Of a stretch of 64,000 nucleotides of DNA, positions 57,183 through 64,000 are shown piece after piece. The notes beneath the pieces are model-generated. The model was not told the origin of the DNA and did not search any database. It worked only from the letters and a program-made list of their open reading frames with translations. The DNA comes from Alteribacillus persepolensis. Its GTDB lineage: Bacteria; Bacillota; Bacilli; Bacillales; Marinococcaceae. The position numbers and the translations under genes are program-made. Location: positions 1 to 64,000 of the forward strand of contig NZ_FNDK01000019.1 of assembly GCF_900099605.1 (NCBI RefSeq), written 5' to 3'. Numbering within the stretch: the first letter of the stretch is position 1; each line of letters begins with the position of its first letter.

Positions 57183-57803
57183 CTACGTTGTGTGATTTTT
57201 CACCGGCATCCCTACGTCATAGTCCGGCTTTCCAGGAACTTCATGACAATGGCGGCAGCGCGGCTCATACGCTTCATCTGCGCCAACCAGTATAATTTCA
57301 TCGTCATAATGAGCCGGTTTTCCACCAATCAACCGCTGCGTTCTCGAAGCCGGAGAGCCACAACAAGGGCACACTGCTTGCAGCTTAGTTACATCTTCCG
57401 CAGCTGCCATGACGTCGCGCACTTGAGTAAAAGGTTCCCCGCGAAAATCTTGATCCAAACCAGCCAGCACAACGCGCACACCATTATCAGCAAGCTTTTG
57501 TGACACTGGTACAATGTTTTCATCAAAAAACTGTACCTCATCAACGGCTACCATTTGTACACTGCCATCAATTTGGCTGATGATGTCTTCAGATGATGCC
57601 ACCGCTTTTGCTAACACTTTCGTTCCATTATGAGATACTACTTCTTCGTCGCTGTAACGGTTATCAATGACTGGTTTAAATACAACGACGTTCAGCTGGC
57701 CATACGCAGCTCTTCGCACGCGCCTGATTAATTCCTCCGATTTCCCTGAAAACATGCTGCCGCATACAACCTCAATCCAGCCCTCTTTTCTTACCACATA
57801 CAT
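57183..57803 (-). CDS. tdk: Thymidine kinase
   Basis: Type II thymidine kinase: thymidine plus ATP to dTMP, salvage pathway. 206 residues. Walker [11 protein letters not shown] (15-24), Walker [12 protein letters not shown] with catalytic Glu, zinc Cys in VCPCCG and CRHC, lasso loop [39 protein letters not shown] precedes the ATG. Downstream of rpmE2/rho as in B. subtilis. Confidence 0.97.
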   Translation of the reverse strand: MYVVRKEGWIEVVCGSMFSGKSEELIRRVRRAAYGQLNVVVFKPVIDNRYSDEEVVSHNGTKVLAKAVASSEDIISQIDGSVQMVAVDEVQFFDENIVPVSQKLADNGVRVVLAGLDQDFRGEPFTQVRDVMAAAEDVTKLQAVCPCCGSPASRTQRLIGGKPAHYDDEIILVGADEAYEPRCRHCHEVPGKPDYDVGMPVKNHTT

Positions 57804-58271
57804 AAAACTCCCACCTTATTCCAAAACGCGTAACCACCGTTAGTATCATTTTTCTTTTCTTATTTTCTCCAATATTTCATGTTGAATCAATATGTAAATG
57901 AATGTCATTTGCGAAAAGGTATGAACATCTGCTTCTGTCCATACGCATAAGATACATACGATCTTTTAGAAAAACGCAGCTTGCTGCCGTGTCCTTTCCT
58001 TACAGCGGAAGCCTCCATTTCACTTATATATTGATCCTTTCGCTGTGTTAAACATTCCTCATGTGTAAAAAACCTTGTTCCGCGTGCTGAAAGAAGGACA
58101 TTCGGCTATGGTGAAAGAACTTCTTTAAGGTACTTCTACTAAGAACGCACACTTCCTGTGGAAGCATCTCCTGTGGCAACGCTGAACCGACCTACGTCGT
58201 GTGCGCCTGAGCGAGCAGGCGCTTTTTCTGGACCATAAAAACGCCAAACTTTTATACATTCTTACCTCACA
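57804..58271. repeat. Intergenic with dispersed repeat A copy
   Basis: About 470 bases without a gene. Positions 58088-58263 form a repeat A copy: its left part matches 34153-34245, its right end matches 46834-46890 and 49446-49494. The rest is nondescript. Confidence 0.6.
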
Positions 58272-58277
58272 AAAAAA

Positions 58278-58303
58278 ACAGGCAAGTGGCGTCCCTTGCC
58301 TGT
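58278..58303 (-). terminator. Terminator of rpmE2
   Basis: A 9-bp stem (ACAGGCAAG/CTTGCCTGT) followed by T7 on the minus strand, 16 bases past the stop. Confidence 0.88.
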
Positions 58304-58319
58304 CCAATAATACATGGTC

Positions 58320-58565
58320 TTACTTGAGGTTGTATTTCTTTTTGAAACGGTCGATACGGCCGCCTGCATCGGCAAGCTTTTGCTTTCCGGTGTAGAACGG
58401 ATGGGAATCAGAACTAATCTCTACTTTAAGAAGAGGATATGTGCTGCCGTCTTCCCACTCAATGGTTTCATCAGAACCTTTGGTAGAACCGCTCAAGAAT
58501 TTAAAACCAGTGCTTGTATCCATAAATACTACTTTTTTGTAATCTGGATGGATATCTTGTTTCAT
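58320..58565 (-). CDS. rpmE2: Ribosomal protein L31 type B (zinc-free)
   Basis: Large-subunit ribosomal protein, 81 residues: [62 protein letters not shown]. It lacks all CxxC zinc ligands, so it is type B (YtiA-like). In B. subtilis the gene next to rho is zinc-binding rpmE; type B is usually elsewhere and Zur-controlled. AAAGGAG lies 8 bases before the ATG. Confidence 0.96.
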   Translation of the reverse strand: MKQDIHPDYKKVVFMDTSTGFKFLSGSTKGSDETIEWEDGSTYPLLKVEISSDSHPFYTGKQKLADAGGRIDRFKKKYNLK

Positions 58566-58714
58566 CGTTTTCACTCCTTTTCGCCCTGCTATCTTATGAT
58601 GATGACCAACACGTATCATCACTGTAGGTCAGAGTCAATTTCACACATAACGAGATTATAACAAGGAGAAGGGAATTTTTCAAGATTTCTTTAAAAAACA
58701 ACACTCTCTTGGCA

Positions 58715-59995
58715 CTACCGGCGTCCAGCAGCCTGCCCTTTTGCCTTGTCTCTTTCCATTTCGTCAAAAAACTCATCATTGGTTTTTGTTTGTTTTAAGC
58801 GACGGATAAAGTGGTCCACAAACTCCGGAGAATCGTTCATAGACTTGCGGATCGCCCATAAATGTTCTAAATGGTCTTTGGATACGAGAAGTTCTTCTTT
58901 GCGTGTGCTCGAGCGGCGAATGTCGATGGATGGGAAAATTCTTCGTTCAGCCAGGCGGCGGTCCAGATGGAGCTCCATGTTCCCCGTCCCTTTAAATTCT
59001 TCATAAATGACATCGTCCATCCGCGAACCTGTATCAACCAGTGCGGTAGCCAAAATCGTTAAACTTCCGCCTTCCTCAATATTACGTGCCGCCCCAAAAA
59101 AGCGTTTCGGACGATGAAAAGCAGCGGGGTCGATCCCGCCGGACAATGTACGCCCGCTTGGAGGGATAACTAAATTGTACGCTCTCGCTAAACGGGTAAT
59201 ACTGTCCATCAAGATAACGACATCTTTTTTATGTTCCACCAGCCGCATTGCTCTTTCTAAAACAAGTTCTGCCACTTTAATATGATTTTCCGGCAGCTCG
59301 TCAAAAGTGGAGCTGACGATATCACCATCTACAGACCGTTCAATGTCGGTGACCTCTTCTGGGCGCTCATCTACGAGCAGCATAATGAGTTCTGTTTCAG
59401 GATGGTTCTCTGTAATGCTGTTGGCCACTTCTTTTAACAGCGAAGTCTTCCCTGCTTTGGGAGGAGCAACAATTAACCCGCGCTGTCCAAAACCAACTGG
59501 TGTAATTAAGTCAATTAAACGAGCGCTGATTCGCCCTGGCTTGTTTTCAAGCGTCATTCGATCCTGCGGATACAATGGTGTTAAAGCCGGGAAATGCGGC
59601 CGCTCTTTGGATGTATCCGGATCTTCTCCATTTACAGCCTCCACCATCAATAAGCCGTGATAGCGTTCCGTATCTTTAGGCGGCCTTACTTTCCCAGATA
59701 TTTTATCACCATTTCTTAAGCTGAAACGGCGGATTTGGGAGGCCGAAATATAAATATCCTCGGAACTTGGCAAATAGTTAATCGGACGTAAAAACCCATA
59801 TCCTTCCGTTTGAATAATTTCGAGGACGCCTTCCATAAACATTAAACCATCTTTTTCGGCTTGTCCTTTTAAAATAGCAAAAATCAATTCACGTTTTGTT
59901 AATTTGCTGTAATACGAAACTTTATATTCTTTCGCTAGACTATACAATTCTTTTAATGTCTTATTTTCTAATTCAGCTAAGTTTACACTCAACAT
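58715..59995 (-). CDS. rho: Transcription termination factor Rho
   Basis: Hexameric RNA helicase that ends transcription. 426 residues. RNA-binding domain ([29 protein letters not shown]), Walker [30 protein letters not shown]-loop/R-loop region [59 protein letters not shown]. The start is ATG at 59993-59995; a GTG three codons earlier is possible. Length is as in B. subtilis; no inserted N-terminal domain. Confidence 0.98.
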   Translation of the reverse strand: MLSVNLAELENKTLKELYSLAKEYKVSYYSKLTKRELIFAILKGQAEKDGLMFMEGVLEIIQTEGYGFLRPINYLPSSEDIYISASQIRRFSLRNGDKISGKVRPPKDTERYHGLLMVEAVNGEDPDTSKERPHFPALTPLYPQDRMTLENKPGRISARLIDLITPVGFGQRGLIVAPPKAGKTSLLKEVANSITENHPETELIMLLVDERPEEVTDIERSVDGDIVSSTFDELPENHIKVAELVLERAMRLVEHKKDVVILMDSITRLARAYNLVIPPSGRTLSGGIDPAAFHRPKRFFGAARNIEEGGSLTILATALVDTGSRMDDVIYEEFKGTGNMELHLDRRLAERRIFPSIDIRRSSTRKEELLVSKDHLEHLWAIRKSMNDSPEFVDHFIRRLKQTKTNDEFFDEMERDKAKGQAAGRR

Positions 59996-60004
59996 CTTCA
60001 CCAC

Positions 60005-60248
60005 TTTTCTTCTTTTATCTATCTATGTAACCGTCGTCACTATATTTCAGATGCCATATGAAATGTGTCGGATTAAGTGAGTTAAAAACATCTAATAGGG
60101 AACATTCACAGGAGTGGGTATGAAGAGACCAAAGGTTTCCGTATGAAAGGGGGAAGGATAACGAACGTACCATTTATTTATCTATCTATCTTTTATTCCC
60201 GCTTCTTACTTATTTTAAACACGTTTTATTGCCGTGACAACAAAAAAA
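60005..60248. other. Intergenic between rho and glpX, no gene seen
   Basis: About 240 bases. Contains purine-rich stretches that could be the rho leader, but nothing definite. Confidence 0.3.
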
Positions 60249-60288
60249 GAGAAAAAGCTGCTATTTATGTATTACAGCAGCTTTTCTC
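60249..60288 (-). terminator. Terminator of glpX
   Basis: Stem GAGAAAAGCTGCT with its complement, followed by CTCTTTTTTTG on the minus strand, 9 bases past the stop. Confidence 0.88.
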
Positions 60289-60296
60289 ACCTTGAT

Positions 60297-61265
60297 TTAT
60301 GGTTTGATCACAAAGTCTGGCTTCTTCTTCACATTATGTTTGCCGTCAATAAATCGAACCGTACCTGACTTCGCGCGCATAACCAGTGACTGCGTTGTCG
60401 CGTTTTTCCCTTTGTAGTGAACTCCTTTCAGCAGTTCTCCGTCTGTAACGCCAGTAGCTGCGAAAATAGCATCATCCCCGCCTACAAGATCCTGCATATG
60501 CAGCACGCGGGATACGTCTTCAATCCCCATTTTCTTGCAGCGTTCCAGCTCTTCATCGTCCTTTGGAAGAAGTTTTGCTTGCTGCTCGCCGCCAAGACAT
60601 TTGAGAGCTACAGCGGAAAGAACACCTTCTGGAGCCCCTCCAGAGCCAACATACATATCAATGCCTGTTTCTTCAAACGCTGTGTTCATAGCCGCAGCAA
60701 CATCACCGTCTTGAATCAATTTAATGCGCGCTCCTGCGTCTCGGATATGTTGAATTAATTCACTATGCCGATCCCGGTTTAGTACCGTAACAACGACATC
60801 TTCCACATCTTTTCCTTTTGCTTGAGCCACCGCTTTTAAGTTATCTTCGATTGGTGCATCAATATCGACTTTTCCCACTGCTGATGGTCCAACAGCAATT
60901 TTATCCATATACATATCCGGGGCATGTAAAAGGTTACCATGGTCCGCTACAGCAATAACTGCTAATGCATTCCACATACCGTTTGCAACAATGTTTGTTC
61001 CTTCCAGCGGGTCTACTGCAACATCGACTCTAGGACCATATCCATTCCCAAGTTTCTCGTCTATGTACAGCATCGGAGCTTCATCTTTTTCTCCTTCCCC
61101 GATAACAACTGTCCCTTTCATCGGTATCGTGTCAAACACATCACGCATGGCACTGGTTGCGGCGTCATCGGCTTCTTCTTTTTTTCCTCGGCCCATCCAG
61201 CGCGCCGATGATAATGCTGCTGCCTCCGTCACGCGAACTAACTCCATTGACAAACTTCTCTCCAT
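60297..61265 (-). CDS. glpX: Class II fructose-1,6-bisphosphatase GlpX
   Basis: Gluconeogenic hydrolysis of fructose-1,6-bisphosphate. 322 residues: [24 protein letters not shown], metal and substrate sites [54 protein letters not shown]. Normal length. GGAGGGG precedes the ATG; 24 bases after murA2, so it is probably in one transcript. Confidence 0.96.
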   Translation of the reverse strand: MERSLSMELVRVTEAAALSSARWMGRGKKEEADDAATSAMRDVFDTIPMKGTVVIGEGEKDEAPMLYIDEKLGNGYGPRVDVAVDPLEGTNIVANGMWNALAVIAVADHGNLLHAPDMYMDKIAVGPSAVGKVDIDAPIEDNLKAVAQAKGKDVEDVVVTVLNRDRHSELIQHIRDAGARIKLIQDGDVAAAMNTAFEETGIDMYVGSGGAPEGVLSAVALKCLGGEQQAKLLPKDDEELERCKKMGIEDVSRVLHMQDLVGGDDAIFAATGVTDGELLKGVHYKGKNATTQSLVMRAKSGTVRFIDGKHNVKKKPDFVIKP

Positions 61266-61289
61266 ATTGGTCCCCTCCCATATGTTTTC

Positions 61290-62576
61290 TTATGAACTTT
61301 TTACTTGTTCGGCTTCTTCTGTGCTTAATTTCTCTCTCCAAACATTCGCACCTAGAGTCAACAGTTTTTCTTCTAAGTTTTCATACCCGCGGTCGACGTG
61401 TTCCATTCCTGTTATTTCTGTCACGCCTTCTGCCATTAAACCAGCAATAATCAGCGCAGCTCCTGCACGGAGGTCACTTGCTTTCACTCTAGCGCCTTGC
61501 AGCCGCTTCTTTCCATTAATTAGTGCGGACCGTCCTTCTACTTTTATATCCGCCCCCATGCGGCGCAGTTCATCTACATGTTTAAAGCGGGCATTGTAAA
61601 TAGTATCCGTCACAATGCCTGTCCCTTGTGCTTTCGTTAATAAAACGGTCATCGGCTGCTGCAGGTCTGTTGCAAACCCGGGATAGACTAACGTTTTAAT
61701 ATCAACACTGGTTAAATCAGGAGACGAGCGAATAAAAATTTGGTCATCACCTGCCTGTATCTGCACACCCATTTCCCGCAGTTTGGCAATGAGTGACTCT
61801 AAGTGATCAGGAATGATATTATCTACGAGCACTTCTTCTCCCATCGCCGCTGCTGCAATAATATACGTTCCCGCTTCAATGCGGTCTGGAATAATCGAGT
61901 GCGCACATCCATTTAGTTCTTCCACGCCGTCAATGCGAATGACATTAGTGCCAACACCTTTTATTTTAGCTCCCATGCTGGTCAGCAGCGTGGCAACATC
62001 AATAATTTCCGGTTCCTTTGCCGCATTTTCGATAACGGTGCGCCCTTCTGCTTTCACCGCTGCCAGCATAATATTAATCGTTGCACCAACACTAACAACG
62101 TCTAAATAAATGCGGGCTCCTCTTAACTTGTCTGCACGTAAATAAATAGCACCGTGTTCGTTTGTCACTTTTGCACCTAATGCCTCAAATCCTTTAATAT
62201 GCTGGTCAATCGGCCGTGGACCTAAGTTGCACCCACCTGGAAGTCCGATTGCTGCACGTTTAAATTTGCCAAGCATCGCCCCCATCATATAATAAGAAGC
62301 TCGTAATTTTTTTACTCTGCCATTTGGCAGCGGCATTGGAATGACGTTTGTTGGATCAACCGTCATACGGCTGCCTTCATAAGAGACAGAAGCTCCAATA
62401 TCTTCTAAAAGAGACGCTAGCGTTTCTACATCAGAAATCTCCGGCAAATTTTCAATGGATACAACAGAGTCCGCAAGAATGGCAGCCGGCACCAATGCCA
62501 CCGCACTATTTTTGGCTCCGCTGACCTGAACTTTTCCACGTAAAGGATGGCCTCCTTCAACCATTAACTTTTCCAT
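61290..62576 (-). CDS. murAB: Second MurA paralog (MurAB/MurZ type)
   Basis: UDP-GlcNAc enolpyruvyl transferase, 428 residues. Lys22 in [12 protein letters not shown], catalytic Cys116 in [23 protein letters not shown]. The NLGPRP variant and the position between the transaldolase-like gene and glpX identify it as the MurAB (MurZ) paralog. MurAA at 31705 is expected to be the main enzyme. AGGAAGTG precedes the ATG. Confidence 0.96.
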   Translation of the reverse strand: MEKLMVEGGHPLRGKVQVSGAKNSAVALVPAAILADSVVSIENLPEISDVETLASLLEDIGASVSYEGSRMTVDPTNVIPMPLPNGRVKKLRASYYMMGAMLGKFKRAAIGLPGGCNLGPRPIDQHIKGFEALGAKVTNEHGAIYLRADKLRGARIYLDVVSVGATINIMLAAVKAEGRTVIENAAKEPEIIDVATLLTSMGAKIKGVGTNVIRIDGVEELNGCAHSIIPDRIEAGTYIIAAAAMGEEVLVDNIIPDHLESLIAKLREMGVQIQAGDDQIFIRSSPDLTSVDIKTLVYPGFATDLQQPMTVLLTKAQGTGIVTDTIYNARFKHVDELRRMGADIKVEGRSALINGKKRLQGARVKASDLRAGAALIIAGLMAEGVTEITGMEHVDRGYENLEEKLLTLGANVWREKLSTEEAEQVKSS

Positions 62577-62965
62577 GAGCGATTCACTTCCTCATTCATA
62601 GTCTCTTGTGATGCTGCTCATCATTTGTCGGAAGATAAGAAAAAAGCGCAAGCACCCTGAGCCGCACTGTTTTACAAAACAGTCTGCCTCCATACCGTTA
62701 TTTCGGCTTCATGTTGAAAAAATCCTGCCATTCACCGCTGATCCATGAACGACATGCCGGCTATCAACGCTTTCACGCCGTTTCATGAAAGAAAATATTT
62801 CAGAAACACACTGAATATCCTCTTTAATGTACCAACATTTTTCTGCCCATATTATCAGGCGCCGACTCTGTTTTCTTATCTTTTTTCATTATGGACAACC
62901 TCTTACGCTGTTAGACGCACAAGAAGACATCCATCTTGAAAAAAATTCTGATTTCCACAAATAAA
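62577..62965. repeat. Intergenic with a repeat A end fragment
   Basis: GCGCAAGCACCCTGAG at 62646-62661 matches the left terminus of repeat A (49293). An ACTGTTTT/AAAACAGT hairpin follows at 62666-62683. No gene supported. Confidence 0.45.
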
Positions 62966-62971
62966 CGGAAA

Positions 62972-62990
62972 GTCCGACATAAAGCCGGAC
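62972..62990 (-). terminator. Short hairpin after the transaldolase-like gene
   Basis: Stem GTCCG/CGGAC followed on the minus strand by TTTCCGTTTATTTG, 14 bases past the stop. A weak terminator. Confidence 0.5.
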
Positions 62991-63003
62991 ATATTCACTC
63001 ACA

Positions 63004-63648
63004 TTAGCTCGGACGATTTTCCCAATCTTGAAGAAATTTTTCGATCCCTTTGTCTGTCAATGGATGCTGTACTAACTGGGAGATGACTTTAAGCGGTACT
63101 GTTGCGATGTGAGCACCTCGAATCGCGGCTTCGGAAACATGAAGTGGGTGGCGAATAGACGCTGCAATAATTTCGGTGTCTATCGCATGTTCGTTAAATA
63201 TTTCCGAAATCTCGCTAATCAAATCAAGCCCGTTGTGACCAATATCGTCTAAACGGCCTAAGAACGGAGACACGTATGTAGCTCCAGCACGTGCGGCTAA
63301 AAGCGCTTGCACAGAAGAGAAAACAAGGGTGACGTTTGTGTCAATATTCTCCTCAGAGAAGGTCTTCACTGCTTTTAACCCTTCTGTTGTCATCGGCACC
63401 TTCACCGTAATATTCGGCGCAACTTCTGCTAATTCGCGGCCTTCTTTAATCATTCCTTGCGCATCTGTAGAAATCACTTCAGCGCTGACCGAACCTTGCA
63501 CAAGACGTGTAATCTCTTTGAGACGTTCTTTGAAATCGACGCCTTCTTTCGCTACTAAACTTGGATTTGTTGTAACTCCTGATAAAATTCCTAGTTCATG
63601 CGCTTCTTTTATTTGGTCTAAGCTGGCCGTATCTATGAAGAATTTCAT
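63004..63648 (-). CDS. tal: Transaldolase-like / fructose-6-phosphate aldolase family
   Basis: A small class I aldolase of the TalC/FSA family (YwjH), 214 residues. [36 protein letters not shown], Schiff-base Lys in [15 protein letters not shown], then [19 protein letters not shown]. In B. subtilis the enzyme acts as a transaldolase in the pentose pathway. ATG at 63646-63648 follows GGGAGGG; an upstream open frame lacks a site. Between fbaA and murAB, as in B. subtilis. Confidence 0.95.
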   Translation of the reverse strand: MKFFIDTASLDQIKEAHELGILSGVTTNPSLVAKEGVDFKERLKEITRLVQGSVSAEVISTDAQGMIKEGRELAEVAPNITVKVPMTTEGLKAVKTFSEENIDTNVTLVFSSVQALLAARAGATYVSPFLGRLDDIGHNGLDLISEISEIFNEHAIDTEIIAASIRHPLHVSEAAIRGAHIATVPLKVISQLVQHPLTDKGIEKFLQDWENRPS

Positions 63649-63693
63649 GTTTGATCCCTCCCAGTTTATAGTGTAAACATCCATGTTAAAAGG

Positions 63694-63746
63694 GAAGAGT
63701 TAATAAGCATACAGATAAATACTGCTTGCATGCAAATTAACTCTTC
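63694..63746. repeat. Inverted repeat between fbaA and the transaldolase-like gene
   Basis: Perfect 11-bp arms (GAAGAGTTAAT/ATTAACTCTTC) separated by 31 bases. May be an fbaA terminator or an mRNA processing structure; no T run follows. Confidence 0.45.
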
Positions 63747-63780
63747 TCCACATTTCTTCGTTATAGTTCTTCTATATTAC

Positions 63781-64000
63781 CTAAGCACGATTGGAGGAGC
63801 CAAATTCACGCATTTTGCTTTTTACTGTTTCTTTTACTGCTTCACGAGCAGGTCCCATATATTTTCTAGGATCATACAGCTCCGGCTTTTCTTCTAATGT
63901 TTTACGCACTGCTGCTGCAGAAGAAATTTGGCTTTCTGTGTTTACGTTAATTTTGGCATGTCCATACTCAATCGCTTTTTGAACGTCTTCTGCTGGGATA
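63781..64000 (-). CDS. fbaA: Class II fructose-bisphosphate aldolase, C-terminal part
   Basis: Glycolytic aldolase; the 5' part lies beyond the right edge. The last 72 residues are visible: [65 protein letters not shown] and stop. KINVNTE (phosphate-binding Asn/Thr) and the [13 protein letters not shown] tail identify the zinc-dependent class II enzyme. Followed by an inverted repeat and the transaldolase-like gene. Confidence 0.95.
   Translation of the reverse strand, partial: IPAEDVQKAIEYGHAKINVNTESQISSAAAVRKTLEEKPELYDPRKYMGPAREAVKETVKSKMREFGSSNRA

Overview
The window looks like a chromosomal segment of a spore-forming, flagellated, S-layer-bearing Bacillaceae bacterium. The gene order from mbl to fbaA follows the Bacillus subtilis mbl, spoIIID, spoIIQ, spoIID, murAA, atp, upp, glyA, ywl, prfA, tdk, rpmE, rho, glpX, murAB, fbaA segment. 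Secreted proteins are very rich in Asp and Glu, and the ATP synthase a subunit carries a lysine known from alkaliphiles. Together these suggest a moderately halophilic and/or alkaliphilic species; this is inference, and no rRNA gene is present to confirm it. Almost all housekeeping genes lie on the minus strand.

Layout. Positions 1-3.6 kb are an AT-rich edge with the 5' end of a flagellin gene, a small csrA-like gene with no ordinary start codon, a solo HEPN-like gene and an IS-type DDE transposase. Positions 3.7-18.6 kb form a cell-envelope cluster: a 1221-residue S-layer protein, an NlpC/P60 hydrolase with SLH domains, a subtilisin with SLH domains, an SLH protein with an acidic C-terminal domain, a second NlpC/P60 hydrolase with four peptidoglycan-binding domains, three lipoproteins or orphans and a Cys-rich probable copper-storage protein. 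Positions 18.7-23.4 kb carry fabZ with a tiny overlapping membrane-protein gene, an EpuA-like gene, flhP, flhO, mbl and spoIIID. Positions 23.5-28.8 kb hold a probable acetate-type Na+/solute symporter operon, with a perfect CcpA cre match and a downstream cNMP/CBS/nucleotidyltransferase regulator and DEDDh exonuclease. Positions 29.2-33.8 kb carry spoIIQ, spoIID, murAA and a ywzB-like gene, and 34.5-41.7 kb a complete atpZ-I-B-E-F-H-A-G-D-C operon. Positions 42.5-57.8 kb carry a Vpr-like protease, upp, glyA, ywlG, rpiB, ywlE, mntP, ywlC, spoIIR, prmC, prfA, a CoA-disulfide-reductase-like gene, a lipoprotein gene and tdk. Positions 58.3-64 kb carry rpmE2 (type B), rho, glpX, a second murA, a transaldolase-like gene and the 3' end of fbaA.

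Regulation readable from sequence includes a perfect sigma-A promoter for the S-layer gene, a sigma-A promoter for the atp operon, sigma-F-like promoters before spoIIQ and spoIIR, a sigma-E-like promoter before spoIID, two WalR-type direct repeats before the NlpC/P60-SLH gene, and two GGA-loop hairpins in the flagellin leader just downstream of the csrA-like gene. Several long intergenic gaps (34, 42, 45-47, 49, 58 and 62.6 kb) contain related dispersed repeats that look like small foldback elements.

No tRNA, rRNA or CRISPR array was recognised. I did not find a clear wholly new multi-gene system. The most unusual leads are the csrA-like start with its leader hairpins, the orphan HEPN gene, the mosaic a/c subunits of the ATP synthase, the dispersed repeats, and the symporter/nucleotidyltransferase/exonuclease operon.
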